Notes: generated by a model from the letters alone, not told the origin. Shown: positions 8,679-18,855, counted from the stretch's first letter. The stretch: 33,965 nucleotides of DNA from an uncultured Saprospiraceae bacterium (GCA_937922815.1 CALAJP010000033.1:1-33965); one strand, 5' to 3'. Numbers and translations: made by a program.

Positions 8679-9141
8679 TTGATAAAAATTAGGTTGCTAT
8701 TTTTTTAGACCATAGGCTCTGTATTACTACTTAAACGAAATTAAAGTTACAAAATGATTTAGGAATTTATAGTATAGGAATACTCCATATATTTTAAAAT
8801 GGTTAGTAAATAATATGTTATATATGATTTATTTATATGTGTTTTATGAAAACACTGTATTTTTTAACTTCTTATTATCGTATTTTTTACCTTAGAAATA
8901 CGTGCAATGCTTAGTTTTTGGGATAAAAAAACAAAAAATGAGAATGTTTAAGCAAAAAACAAACATAATGAAATAATGATATACGTTTATATTGTAATAT
9001 CAAATATAATTTTTTGACAATAAGAAACTGCCAAATATTTTATTGATTTATAGGTTTCTTAAATCTACATAGTATGCTAATGAGATGTACTCATTTAGCC
9101 TGTTATTGTAATTTTTATATCCTACATTTAAACCTTTACTT
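8679..9141. other. 463-bp AT-rich intergenic region before the amylase gene
   Basis: This divergent region has only very short open frames, such as one of 22 codons from about 8847. It has long A/T runs and a weak promoter-like TTAGTTTTTG at 8911-8920. The only structure I find is the hairpin at 9076-9099. It must carry the promoters of both the amylase gene and the membrane-protein gene, but neither can be placed with confidence. Confidence 0.5.
9076..9099. promoter_or_regulatory. Near-palindrome in the amylase leader
   Basis: GCTAATGAG (9076-9084), a 5-nt spacer and CTCATTTAGC (9090-9099) form an inverted repeat with one bulged base, 43 bp before the amylase ATG. It could be a leader hairpin or a binding site for a carbohydrate-responsive regulator. 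Confidence 0.35.
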
Positions 9142-11556
9142 ATGAAAACTAATTACTTTTTTTATTCACTACTATTAAGTCTGTTTTTTTGCGGAAATAT
9201 AAGCGGACAAGGCTCTCAAGTTATGCTCCAAGGTTTTAATTGGGAGTCGTGGAAAGAAGTTTCTTGGTATAACTCTGTATCTAATGTTGCTTCTGAATTA
9301 GGAACGATGGGCATTGATGGCATTTGGCTACCACCAGCTTCTTTATCAACAGGAGGAGCAGGGTATATACCTACTAGTTGGTATGATTTAAATTCAGAAT
9401 ATGGTACAGAGCAAGAATTGAGAAACTTAATTACTAATTTGAATAGTAACGGTATTAAGGCAATTGCCGATATTGTGGTTAATCATCGAGGAGGTACGAC
9501 AGGTTGGTATGATTTTGCGGCTCCATCTTGGAACACTCCTAATGAGACTTGGTCTATTTGTCGTAATTCTTGTCTGAATGCAGATTGTTCTCAGACAGGA
9601 ACAGGTAATTTTGACTATGACCCAGTAAGTGCTGGTTTGAAAAACGCAAACGAAAGTGGTTTATTTCAGGGAGGAAGAGATTTGGACCATTCCAACCCCG
9701 CAGTTCGTCAAGGAATTATTGATTGGTTGCTTTGGTTGAAAAACGACATTGGTTTCGAAGGTTGGAGGTATGATTATGTGCATGGCTTTGATGGTGCTTA
9801 TATTAAACAATATAATGATGCAACAAATCCTTTCTTTTCAGTAGGAGAACTATTAGAAGGCAATAGAAACCGAATTATTAGATGGTTAGATTATACAAAA
9901 GGGGGAGACAGGGATGCTAATTCTTCAGCATTCGATTTCGCTACAAAAAGTACTTTACAAAATGCTTTTAACGACAATAATTTGTCCTACCTAAATGATG
10001 GTACAGGAAAAGCTTCTGGAGTTATTGGTGTTTGGCCAGCAAAAGCAGTTACGATGTTAGATAATCATGACACGGGTGAAGCTCCAAATCAGGCACATTG
10101 GGTCTTTCCCCGTGCTCATGTGACCAAAGGGTATGCTTATATTTTAACGCATCCTGGTACACCAATGGTATTTTGGGATCACCTATTCAATTTTGGCATC
10201 AAACAGCCTATTACAGAATTAATTGACATTAGAAAAAGGAATAACCTTACTGCTACAAGTAATTTGAATATCGTAGAATCGAGACAGGATTTATATGCCG
10301 CTATTATAGATGATAAAGTAGCTATGAAAATAGGTTCTGGAAGTTGGAGTCCTGGTAGTGGTTGGAAAATAGCTACTTCAGGAAATGATTATGCGGTATG
10401 GGAAAAAGATAATGTGACCACCACTGATAATGAATTTACAGTATACTTCAAAAAGCCAAGTTCATGGAGCGGAGTGAATGTTCATTTTTGGGATAGAATG
10501 CCAGGAAGTACGAGTTCTGCATGGCCAGGAAATCAGACGGTATTAGAAAATGGATGGTATAAATTTAATTTTAATAATACAAATTCATCAAATTTATTAT
10601 TTGTTGACCCTAATAACACCAGCAATAAATCAAATGATTTGTCAAGAGATAAAGATGGTTGGTATGAAAACGGAATATGGTATGACGAAGACCCTACCCC
10701 AGAACCTATTGAGGCGGGAGAATTTACAGTATATTTTAAAAAGCCAAATTCATGGAGCGGAGTGAACGTTCATTTTTGGGATAGAATGCCAGGAAGTACG
10801 AGTTCTGCATGGCCAGGAAATCAGACAGTATTAGAAAATGGATGGTATAAATTTGATTTTGACGATACTAATTCATCAAACCTTTTATTCGTAGATCCTA
10901 ATAACACCAGCAATAAATCAAATGATTTATCAAGAGATAAAGACGGTTGGTATGATGATGGCATTTGGTACGATACAGAACCTTCAACTCCAGCCCCAGC
11001 TAATGGGTTAACCGTTCACTACAATAAACCTAACAATTATTCTAACGCTTATATTTATTACTGGGGGCAAGAACCCTCTGGTTGTGCAGATGACGTAGTT
11101 TGGCCTGGCGTTCAGATGACGCATGAAACAGGCAGTTGGTATGAATATACAATTGGTTCATGTATTTCTTCAAATTTGATATTCAACAGTGGAAACGGAC
11201 AACAAACTTTTAATTTGTATCGAGATAGTGAAGGCTGGTATAGTAACGGTTCATGGACCAATTCTATTAATAGTTTTGCCATCAACGCTACTTTTAGTAA
11301 TAACTTGAATAACAAAGCGGAGTTTTATGCTGCTGAGAATGATTTAAATTTAAACTATCCTTTTACTACATCTAATCTATTGAGATACCAAATAATTGAT
11401 CAAACAGGTCGAGTTTTATTAAACGGAGATTTGGGAAATACGATTCCTAATAGTAGTCAGTATTCAATAGATGTTTCTACCTTATCATTTGGGCTATACT
11501 ATTTTAAAGTTAACCACGCTGAAAATAATAAGGTGTATAAATTTTTCAAGCGTTAA
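9142..11556 (+). CDS. Secreted GH13 alpha-amylase with three starch-binding modules and T9SS sorting domain
   Basis: An 804-residue endo-acting starch hydrolase. A signal peptide (1 to about 22, ending NISGQ) is followed by a GH13 barrel (about 24-360) with the four conserved regions: DIVVNHRGG; GWRYDYVHGF with nucleophile Asp211; FSVGELLEG with acid/base Glu236; and MLDNHDT with Asp310. A beta domain follows (about 360-425). Two starch-binding (CBM26-like) modules at about 431-518 and 527-614 are 80/88 identical, and a third, divergent one lies at about 621-705. The last 80 residues (LLRYQIIDQTGRVLLNG ... VYKFFKR) look like a type A T9SS sorting domain, so the enzyme is probably exported by T9SS and anchored or released at the surface. 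Single gene, followed by a shared terminator. No SusC/D genes are nearby. Confidence 0.93.
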   Translation: MKTNYFFYSLLLSLFFCGNISGQGSQVMLQGFNWESWKEVSWYNSVSNVASELGTMGIDGIWLPPASLSTGGAGYIPTSWYDLNSEYGTEQELRNLITNLNSNGIKAIADIVVNHRGGTTGWYDFAAPSWNTPNETWSICRNSCLNADCSQTGTGNFDYDPVSAGLKNANESGLFQGGRDLDHSNPAVRQGIIDWLLWLKNDIGFEGWRYDYVHGFDGAYIKQYNDATNPFFSVGELLEGNRNRIIRWLDYTKGGDRDANSSAFDFATKSTLQNAFNDNNLSYLNDGTGKASGVIGVWPAKAVTMLDNHDTGEAPNQAHWVFPRAHVTKGYAYILTHPGTPMVFWDHLFNFGIKQPITELIDIRKRNNLTATSNLNIVESRQDLYAAIIDDKVAMKIGSGSWSPGSGWKIATSGNDYAVWEKDNVTTTDNEFTVYFKKPSSWSGVNVHFWDRMPGSTSSAWPGNQTVLENGWYKFNFNNTNSSNLLFVDPNNTSNKSNDLSRDKDGWYENGIWYDEDPTPEPIEAGEFTVYFKKPNSWSGVNVHFWDRMPGSTSSAWPGNQTVLENGWYKFDFDDTNSSNLLFVDPNNTSNKSNDLSRDKDGWYDDGIWYDTEPSTPAPANGLTVHYNKPNNYSNAYIYYWGQEPSGCADDVVWPGVQMTHETGSWYEYTIGSCISSNLIFNSGNGQQTFNLYRDSEGWYSNGSWTNSINSFAINATFSNNLNNKAEFYAAENDLNLNYPFTTSNLLRYQIIDQTGRVLLNGDLGNTIPNSSQYSIDVSTLSFGLYYFKVNHAENNKVYKFFKR
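10432..10975 (+). repeat. Tandem duplication of a starch-binding module inside the amylase gene
   Basis: Two 88-codon units begin at 10432 and 10720, a period of 288 bp (96 codons), joined by a linker rich in Pro and Glu. The proteins match at 80 of 88 positions, and the DNA is also highly alike, with identical stretches of many bases. This indicates a recent duplication or gene conversion. Four of the eight differences change Asn in unit 1 to Asp in unit 2. Confidence 0.92.
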
Positions 11557-11601
11557 CCTATTAATTCATTAGTAATAATACCTCTTAAAAGCCTAAATTT
11601 A

Positions 11602-11634
11602 AAAAGCCTTATTCTTTTTTAGAATAAGGCTTTT
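11602..11634. terminator. Bidirectional terminator between amylase and WYL genes
   Basis: AAAAGCCTTATTCT (11602-11615), a T5 loop and AGAATAAGGCTTTT (11621-11634) form a perfect 14-bp inverted repeat. The A-run on one side and T-run on the other let it act as an intrinsic terminator for both convergent genes. It is 46 bp past the amylase stop and 12 bp past the stop of the WYL gene. Confidence 0.88.
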
Positions 11635-11645
11635 GAGTTTCTGAC

Positions 11646-12659
11646 TCATTCACTATATTTCTTAGCCGCATTTTGGACTTTATTTTTAATTATTTTCCTC
11701 AATCTTCTAGGTGAGAGAACTTCTATCGAATCTCCAAACCCTAAAATTAACCTTTCGAGTTCTTTGTTGAGATGAACATAGATTTCAATAATTACTTCTT
11801 TGGTAGGTAGCTTTTCAATCAATTTTTGGGAATGATGCAACGGTTTTGTTAATATGTATGGTGCGTTATCTTTATTGATTTTAAGAACAACTTTTTTTAA
11901 AAAATCTTCATTTAGAACGGTAACTCCTATGGTGTTTTTATAATATTCATCTCCATCAAAATCCGTTTGTTTATAAGGTATCTTCAATTCATAATCTACT
12001 TTTATTATTCTATCCAATGCGAGTGTAAGTAAATGGTTGTGATTGTCTTTTTGTCCCACAACAAACCATCGGTTATTAAACTGTTTTAAGATATAGGGAT
12101 GTAGGGTAATTTCAGAAGGAACTCTTGCTTTAAAGGATTGATATGTTATCCGCAAACACATCTCTTTTAAAATAGATTGGTATAATACATCCAAAAAGGC
12201 AAGTCCTTTTAGTTTTTCATTTTTATCTAAATGAATAATCGCAGGTTTCTTATTTTTTTCAGTATAAACCTTATCCTCTAAACGTTGAATAATTCCATCT
12301 AATTCAGAAAACAACGAAAAGTTTTTGAACTGTTTAAGCATTTCAACAGTTTCTGAAAGCACATTCATATCCGTTTCTGTAATAGGAATATCTGTAATCG
12401 TATAGTTAGGGTCTTCGTATTTATAATATTTGCGTTCATAAACCACGATAGGAGCATTATAACCCAACTTGTCGCTTCTCATAAGTTGAATGTCTAGCTG
12501 GATGGTACGTTTGCTTACGGTTACATCTTTTCCTTCGTATTCGTACAGTGCATCTGAACAGGCCTCTATTAAATCAAGAAGTGACCATTTCTGATAATTG
12601 TTTTGCAAACATTTATCAATCGTTTTATATCGAATAAGTGCATTTTTGTTTTGTGCCAT
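11646..12659 (-). CDS. WYL-domain transcriptional regulator divergent from rtcB
   Basis: A 337-residue regulator. The N-terminal region (about 5-75) looks like a winged helix-turn-helix (ALIRYKTIDKCLQNN ... SKRTIQLDIQLMRSDKLGYN). A WYL domain covers about 165-255, with LRITYQSF, LHPYILKQFNNRWFVVGQ and LALDRI, the pattern of WYL proteins that bind nucleic-acid or nucleotide ligands. A WCX-like C-terminal extension follows to 337 (LERLILGFGDSIEVLSPRRLR). It is divergent from rtcB across a 92-bp gap that contains a palindrome, so it probably controls rtcB and itself. Whether it activates or represses is not shown by the sequence. ATG at 12659. Confidence 0.88.
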   Translation of the reverse strand: MAQNKNALIRYKTIDKCLQNNYQKWSLLDLIEACSDALYEYEGKDVTVSKRTIQLDIQLMRSDKLGYNAPIVVYERKYYKYEDPNYTITDIPITETDMNVLSETVEMLKQFKNFSLFSELDGIIQRLEDKVYTEKNKKPAIIHLDKNEKLKGLAFLDVLYQSILKEMCLRITYQSFKARVPSEITLHPYILKQFNNRWFVVGQKDNHNHLLTLALDRIIKVDYELKIPYKQTDFDGDEYYKNTIGVTVLNEDFLKKVVLKINKDNAPYILTKPLHHSQKLIEKLPTKEVIIEIYVHLNKELERLILGFGDSIEVLSPRRLRKIIKNKVQNAAKKYSE

Positions 12660-12687
12660 ACCACAATTTAAATTATTTTCAGATACT

Positions 12688-12704
12688 ACGCAAAATGATT
12701 GCGT
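12688..12704. promoter_or_regulatory. Palindromic operator candidate in the WYL-rtcB gap
   Basis: ACGCAA-AATGA-TTGCGT is a perfect 6-bp inverted repeat with a 5-bp spacer. It ends 10 bp before the TAACTTTG element of the rtcB promoter, so a bound protein would sit over the upstream promoter region. It is also 29 bp from the start of the WYL gene, so one site could serve both genes. Confidence 0.55.
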
Positions 12705-12712
12705 ATTACTAA

Positions 12713-14164
<1,452 letters not shown>

Positions 14165-14220
14165 TTGTTTACCCAAGATTTAGATAGTGAATGGTTTTAA
14201 ATAAATGTAGTTTAAATTAA

Positions 14221-14262
14221 AAAACGAACTGAAATTCTGAAAAGAGAATTTCAGTCGTTTTT
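14221..14262. terminator. Bidirectional terminator between rtcB and the convergent barrel gene
   Basis: The arms 14221-14238 and 14245-14262 pair over 17 bp with one bulged base, around a 6-nt loop. An A-run at the left and T-run at the right allow use from either side. It is 57 bp after rtcB and 28 bp after the stop of the minus-strand gene. Confidence 0.82.
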
Positions 14263-14289
14263 CAGAATATTAAAACTTATGGATGATTG

Positions 14290-14790
14290 TTATGAGCCAA
14301 AAAAGTAATGAATTCCTCCGCCGAAAGAAAACGCATTGAAATCATAAAAATCAAAATTAACATTGCCGTAGCCAAGCTCAATGTTTATTTTTAATTTTTC
14401 TGTAAACGGTGCATAATACCATTCTAAACCAGCTCCAACTCCAAAACCAAAAACACTTTCTGTGTCATCAATGCTGTTGAAATTTGTGTCGAAACGTTGA
14501 TAATCGTAGCTAAAAAGTCCCGCTTGACCATATGCATATGGTTTATACCTAAAATCATTACCTTTTTCGGTGAAATTATATAAGTATCTACCATAATAAC
14601 TGGAGAAGGGGCCAAAAAGTCCAATTACCGCCTGAGCAGAATGCTTTTCCGTCAAATCTGCTTTTACACTCAAACCTCCACTAGGAAAACTGGACTGAAA
14701 TCCAGCACCAAATCTAGGGTAGTTTGATTCTTGAGAATAGGAGGTCATGAAAACCATGACAAATACAAAGAATAATACAGTTTTTTTCAT
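14290..14790 (-). CDS. Small outer-membrane beta-barrel-like protein
   Basis: A 166-residue exported protein. Residues 1 to about 19 (MKKTVLFFVFVMVFMTSYS, then QESNY) form a signal peptide. The remainder alternates Gly and aromatic residues in strands such as YGRYLYNF, VFGFGVGAGLEWYY and FSFGGGIHYFF, typical of an 8-stranded OmpA/OmpW-type barrel, and the last residues end near an aromatic (FFGS). An acidic loop (FDTNFNSIDDTES) is near residue 115. No ligand or enzymatic motif is seen. ATG at 14790. It is transcribed alone. The fold is inferred from residue pattern only. Confidence 0.7.
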   Translation of the reverse strand: MKKTVLFFVFVMVFMTSYSQESNYPRFGAGFQSSFPSGGLSVKADLTEKHSAQAVIGLFGPFSSYYGRYLYNFTEKGNDFRYKPYAYGQAGLFSYDYQRFDTNFNSIDDTESVFGFGVGAGLEWYYAPFTEKLKINIELGYGNVNFDFYDFNAFSFGGGIHYFFGS

Positions 14791-15187
14791 AATAGTTTGA
14801 ATTATGTTAAATGATACCTACTTCAGTATTTTAGTTGGCTTTTCGGTTTATTCCCAACGTAATATTTACATTAATTAAGTCCATTAGCTTACTGTATAAT
14901 TGAATCCTATATTCAATTATACTCATAAAAATATATGCTTTATAAAGTGGCCTAACCTTTATAATTAAAAGACTTTTTTAACTAAAAGTCGAGATGATTA
15001 AGTTGTGTTTAATTATTGCTTGCAATTGAGAACATTGCGGTGTGCAATATACAAATATATTGTAAATTGTAAAACTTTTTTACGTAAAACAATGCTATTT
15101 ATCGAATAAATTAAAAATACGAGTGTATTAGTGGGTAATACACTCGTATTCAATATGTAAAGAGTAAAGATATAATAAGTGTTTTCT
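14791..15187. other. 397-bp intergenic region
   Basis: It holds the promoter region of the small barrel gene and, near its right end, the terminator hairpin of the methyltransferase gene (15116-15150). The rest is AT-rich without an open frame of note, tRNA-like structure or clear promoter. Confidence 0.5.
15116..15150 (-). terminator. Terminator of the tRNA methyltransferase gene
   Basis: AATACGAGTGTATTA (15116-15130), a 5-nt loop GTGGG and TAATACACTCGTATT (15136-15150) form a perfect 15-bp stem 38 bp beyond the stop at 15188. On the minus strand it is followed by an AT-rich tract (TTTAATTT) but not a long T-run. Confidence 0.75.
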
Positions 15188-15904
15188 TTACATGTTTAAA
15201 TAAAATTCCTTAGTAATTTGGATGTAATCGTGGGTGTAATCATGAGTATTTGTTGTGTTATAGATAACCAATTCCTCTTCAATACAATCTTTTTGAGTAA
15301 GAGAAAATTCTAATAACAACCTTTTAACAGGAGCATTTTTAAAACTTTTAACTTGACAAATTCTAGTGCAAAAAAATGAACTAAATTCTGTTTGCTCTTT
15401 GAATTGCAACCCTTCAATGTAGGGTAATACAACCGCAAATCTTGATTGTTTATGCATTAATTTGTAAGCAGACGTTAATAGCTCGCCTGTGGGTAGTTTA
15501 ATCGTATGGCGGACACTGTTTCTTGCTTCATTGTCAGAAAAAGTACCTCCTGTAAAGAATGGGGGATTGCTTATTATCAAATCAAATTTTTGATTACTTG
15601 TGTTTGCAAAATCCTGTATGGAAGTATTGTAAATGGATAATTGTTGACTCCATTTAGAGTTTTTAAAGTTTTGGTCTGCTTCAATGCTTGATTCTTTGTC
15701 GATTTCTATGCCTGCTACTAAAATTCCTTGAGCCCGTTGTGCCAACATTAAGGCAATAACACCTGTTCCTGTGCCTATGTCAATCGCAGATTTGGTATTG
15801 TTGACCCCAACCCAAGCTCCTAATAGTACGCCATCTGTACCTATTTTCATCTTGACATTTTCTTGAGATATAGAAAACTGCTTGAACTTAAATTCCTTAC
15901 CCAT
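15188..15904 (-). CDS. trmN6: TrmN6-like tRNA1(Val) A37 N6-methyltransferase
   Basis: A 238-residue SAM-dependent N6-adenine methyltransferase; the E. coli homologue YfiC methylates A37 of tRNA1(Val). Visible: the start MGKEFKFKQFSISQ with KIGTDGVLLGAW (20-31), the SAM motif AIDIGTGTGVIAL (40-52), the acidic ribose residue in GIEIDK (65-70), and the catalytic NPPF (113-116) in ISNPPFFTGG. Length is near the family norm. ATG start at 15904. It is divergent from the MarR-GNAT gene (98 bp gap) and transcribed alone, with a terminator beyond its stop. NPPF distinguishes it from rRNA cytosine methyltransferases, though the exact tRNA target is inferred from the family. Confidence 0.88.
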   Translation of the reverse strand: MGKEFKFKQFSISQENVKMKIGTDGVLLGAWVGVNNTKSAIDIGTGTGVIALMLAQRAQGILVAGIEIDKESSIEADQNFKNSKWSQQLSIYNTSIQDFANTSNQKFDLIISNPPFFTGGTFSDNEARNSVRHTIKLPTGELLTSAYKLMHKQSRFAVVLPYIEGLQFKEQTEFSSFFCTRICQVKSFKNAPVKRLLLEFSLTQKDCIEEELVIYNTTNTHDYTHDYIQITKEFYLNM

Positions 15905-15947
15905 AACTAATATTTATGCTTTTGGGGAGTAAAAATATAAAATCAGA

Positions 15948-15978
15948 TTGCAATTTTATGAAATATGTTTTATATTTA
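15948..15978 (+). promoter_or_regulatory. Possible promoter of the MarR-GNAT gene
   Basis: TTG at 15948-15950 and TATATTTA at 15971-15978 are 20 bp apart, close to the Bacteroidota -33/-7 pattern with the last base of TAnnTTTG changed to A. This gives a leader of about 20 nt before the ATG at 16003. Confidence 0.4.
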
Positions 15979-16002
15979 GGATTATAATTTTAAAATAATA
16001 AA

Positions 16003-16911
16003 ATGAAATATCATAATTTAGTAGCCATATCTAGGTTTAGGCAAATCGTTGACAAACTTTATGTAGAAGGAGATAAGGTGTTTAAAGAAAGTAACTTAGA
16101 TTTTAAGATGAGTTGGTTTTCTGTGTACACCACACTTGCCGATACCAATGAAGCAATTAGCGTAAACGAAATTTCGAAGCGATGCGGATTTACCCATATT
16201 GCAGTCAAGAATGTTCTCAGAATGTTTCTTAATAAAGGAATTATCATACAAGAGATAGACCCTGACGATAGAAGATCCAAGTTGAATATGTTATCTACCA
16301 AGGGGAGAAACTTAGAGCTAAAGTTAGAATCAACATGGAAAGGCTTGGAGAGAACTGTGAGAAATTTCTTTATGCCTATTGACCCTCATTTTGCAGATAA
16401 TATCTTGTTATTGAACGATAGTATGGATAAAAATAACATTTTTGATACTTTTTATGCCAAAGAAAAAACGGAACTAACAATTGAAAATATTGTAAATAAT
16501 AAGGAAAATGTTTTGTTTGAAATGTTTAACACCTTCGTTCGTAATGAAAAAAATAGAATCCCTAATGCAGATGAAAAAGAATTATACCAAAACATAAATG
16601 ACTTATCAAAAATCCCCTATGTTATAAAGTTTAATAACCATGAAATAGGAACAGGACTATTGAAATTCAATACAAACAAAGAAAGTGAAGTGCGTTTTAT
16701 TTATTTAAACCCTTCTTATCGAAACTTTGGTTACTCCAAATTTATCATAAATAGAATGTTGTCTCACTCTTTGTCCAATGGTTATACCAAAGTATGGGTC
16801 AAGAATATTAAACCAAGCTCAAACTTAGCTATTTGCTTGCTTCGATTAGGGTTCAATATCTCAAAGGGGAATGATTTAGCAAAAAATGATTTCTTTTTTG
16901 TTTTTGAGTAA
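16003..16911 (+). CDS. MarR-type HTH fused to GNAT acetyltransferase domain
   Basis: A 302-residue fusion. Residues about 30-110 form a MarR-like winged helix (AISVNEISKRCGFTHIAVKNVLRMFLNKGIIIQEIDPDDRRSKLNML, in which DPDDRRS is the wing). A helical linker follows (about 115-190). Residues about 200-302 are a GNAT domain, with EVRFIYLNPSYRNFGYSKFIINRML as the acetyl-CoA-binding motif A and a C-terminal NLAICLLRLGFN segment. The pyrophosphate-binding loop is RNFGYS, with Ser where Gly or Ala is usual. Such fusions probably sense a small molecule and may also modify it. It stands alone on the plus strand. The target genes and acceptor substrate are unknown. Confidence 0.8.
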   Translation: MKYHNLVAISRFRQIVDKLYVEGDKVFKESNLDFKMSWFSVYTTLADTNEAISVNEISKRCGFTHIAVKNVLRMFLNKGIIIQEIDPDDRRSKLNMLSTKGRNLELKLESTWKGLERTVRNFFMPIDPHFADNILLLNDSMDKNNIFDTFYAKEKTELTIENIVNNKENVLFEMFNTFVRNEKNRIPNADEKELYQNINDLSKIPYVIKFNNHEIGTGLLKFNTNKESEVRFIYLNPSYRNFGYSKFIINRMLSHSLSNGYTKVWVKNIKPSSNLAICLLRLGFNISKGNDLAKNDFFFVFE

Positions 16912-16986
16912 TATAAAAGCACTCTAGACAGTTAGTTAAAAAATTGGTTCAATTATTGCTTATTACATATTATTAAAATCTATATA

Positions 16987-17020
16987 TTGATATTAAACGA
17001 CAAAATCATATGTACTTTTG
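16987..17020 (+). promoter_or_regulatory. Promoter of the OmpA-family gene
   Basis: TACTTTTG (17013-17020) is an exact TAnnTTTG element, with TTG at 16987-16989 as a possible -33 box 23 bp upstream. It predicts a long 5' leader of about 175 nt before the ATG at 17201, unusually long for this window. The leader is AT-rich and has no strong stem I can see. Confidence 0.5.
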
Positions 17021-17200
17021 TATTATGGATAACTAATTATAACATTGAGATTTAGTTTTATTAATTCATTTGAATTAAATAATAGAACTTTTTCGCATAT
17101 TGTAAAACAAATTATCCATTTAACCATAAAAATATATAGTAACAGTTTATTACAATTCGAAAAATCTAAAACATCATTAAATTACTAATTCATATTACTT

Positions 17201-18787
17201 ATGAAGTCAATACTTACGTTAGTTTTTCTTACCATAATTCATTTTACATCCGTAGCTCAATGGGAGGGTGGTTTTTTACTAGGCGGTTCCAACTATATTG
17301 GGGACTTAACTCCCGATAATATTGGCGATTTATCACAGACCAGTGTAGGCGGGGGCTTGTATATTAAAAACCATTTCAATAAGAATATTGCTCTTAATCT
17401 AGGCTTGAACTTCATTAGATTGAAAGGTGATGACCCTTCTCAGTTTAGCAATAGAGCTTTTACTTTTACAAACCAATTAGCAGAATTAAGTTTATCTGGA
17501 GACTATTATCCTTTTGGCAACAAAATGGGAAGTACCAAAAAGATAGCTATTGCTCCTTATATTTCGGCAGGAGGCTTAATTGATTTTGTGAACATAGATG
17601 TCGACCATAGAATAAATGTGGGTAATAAATCACAAGAATTTAAAGATAAAATAGGAGAGGACTTAGACAAAATAGAATCTTTAGCAACTGTATTTGGCGT
17701 TCCAATAGGTGGCGGAATCGATTTTGTTCTAAAAAATGGACTTAGATTTGGCGTCAATGGCGGTTATAGATACATGTTTACTGACTTATTAGACGGAGTG
17801 GCTCAATCGGGTAACCCTGACAAGCCTGATAGTTATTACTTTTTTGGAGCAAAAGTAGGATTTTTGCTAGGGGACGAGGAAGTTAAAAAGAAAAAAGAAA
17901 AAGTAGACTTAGTTGTTTTGGATAAAGATGGTGACGGAATAATTGATTCTAAAGATTCATGTCCTGATGTTGCTGGTATCGCTAAACTAAGTGGCTGTCC
18001 AGATACTGACGAGGACGGTGTTGCTGATGCCGACGATGAATGTCCAGACGAGAAAGGTTCATTCGCCGCCAACGGTTGCCCAGATGTTGACCAAGATGGT
18101 ATTACAGATAAAGAAGATAAGTGTCCTAATGAAAAAGGCATTGCAGAATACGGCGGTTGTCCTAACGACCCTAACGATATTGATGGAGACGGTGTACCTA
18201 ATAATGAAGATGAGTGCCCTGATCAATTAGGTACTGCCCAAACAAAAGGTTGCCCAGATACTGACGGAGATGGTGTTGCTGATAAAGACGATAAGTGTCC
18301 TGATGAAAATGGTGGTAATAATGGATGTCCTGAACAAGATACCGACGGAGATGGTATTCCAGACGCTATAGATAAATGCCCTGACAGTAAAGGTGTAGAC
18401 GGGTCCAACGGTTGCCCTAAACTTAAAAGGTCTCATAAAAAAGTATTGGATAATGCTTTAGAAAACGTTCAATTTGGTTATGGTACAGCAACTTTATTAC
18501 CTGAATCGTACCCTGCTTTAAATGCAATAGTCAATTTAATGAAAAAGAGTCCAGAATATCATTTAGAAATTAGAGGACACTCGGATAATACAGGAGCGGA
18601 TAATTTCAACCAGAAACTATCAGAAGCAAGAGCAAAGTCTTGTTACTTGTATTTAAAATTAATGGGGGTAAATATGGAAAAAGTAAAATACAAAGGTTTT
18701 GGAGAATATGAACCTATCGAAACCAATGATACCGAAGAAGGAAGACAGTTGAATAGACGTGCTGAATTCCAATTTGTAAATTATTAA
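17201..18787 (+). CDS. OmpA-family outer-membrane protein with thrombospondin type-3 repeats
   Basis: A 528-residue envelope protein that should link the outer membrane to peptidoglycan. Signal peptide 1 to about 20 (ending SVAQ). An N-terminal beta-barrel-type domain (about 21-230) starts WEGGFLLGGSNYIGDL, a Bacteroidota pattern. Residues about 241-405 hold acidic, Ca-binding TSP type-3 repeats (DxDGDGxxDxxDxCP). The C-terminal OmpA domain (about 415-528) carries RGHSDNTG, NQKLSEARA and LNRRAEF, including the Asp and Arg that bind diaminopimelate. It is monocistronic, with a promoter at 16987-17020 and a palindromic terminator at 18811-18850. Related proteins in Bacteroidota are abundant surface proteins; a more specific role is not evident. 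Confidence 0.92.
   Translation: MKSILTLVFLTIIHFTSVAQWEGGFLLGGSNYIGDLTPDNIGDLSQTSVGGGLYIKNHFNKNIALNLGLNFIRLKGDDPSQFSNRAFTFTNQLAELSLSGDYYPFGNKMGSTKKIAIAPYISAGGLIDFVNIDVDHRINVGNKSQEFKDKIGEDLDKIESLATVFGVPIGGGIDFVLKNGLRFGVNGGYRYMFTDLLDGVAQSGNPDKPDSYYFFGAKVGFLLGDEEVKKKKEKVDLVVLDKDGDGIIDSKDSCPDVAGIAKLSGCPDTDEDGVADADDECPDEKGSFAANGCPDVDQDGITDKEDKCPNEKGIAEYGGCPNDPNDIDGDGVPNNEDECPDQLGTAQTKGCPDTDGDGVADKDDKCPDENGGNNGCPEQDTDGDGIPDAIDKCPDSKGVDGSNGCPKLKRSHKKVLDNALENVQFGYGTATLLPESYPALNAIVNLMKKSPEYHLEIRGHSDNTGADNFNQKLSEARAKSCYLYLKLMGVNMEKVKYKGFGEYEPIETNDTEEGRQLNRRAEFQFVNY
17921..18418 (+). repeat. Thrombospondin type-3 repeat tract in the OmpA gene
   Basis: About seven degenerate units, each coding for a DxDGDGxxDxxDxCP core followed by a Gly-Cys-Pro turn, with irregular spacing of about 60-80 bp. 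The DNA is more GC-rich than its surroundings and repetitive in all frames, which creates false antisense ORFs. Confidence 0.85.
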
Positions 18788-18810
18788 AGAAAGGACAAAC
18801 CAGATTAATA

Positions 18811-18850
18811 AGAACAAAGGCTAAATGAAATTTCATTTAGCCTTTGTTCT
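18811..18850. terminator. Perfect 40-bp palindrome between convergent genes
   Basis: The 20-bp arms 18811-18830 and 18831-18850 are exact reverse complements with no spacer. The right arm is followed by TTTTAC and the left is preceded by AT-rich DNA. It serves the OmpA gene (stop at 18787) and the alpha/beta hydrolase (stop at 18856) at once. Confidence 0.88.
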
Positions 18851-18855
18851 TTTAC

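Noticed and set aside
17921-18418. Periodic repeats that look like a CRISPR or satellite array
   Set aside because: They are protein-coding TSP type-3 repeats in frame with the OmpA gene, with irregular spacing and no unique spacers.
17836-18436. Long open frames antisense to the OmpA repeats
   Set aside because: They arise from the acidic codon pattern of the plus strand (Ser/Pro-rich mirror) and have no independent start signal.
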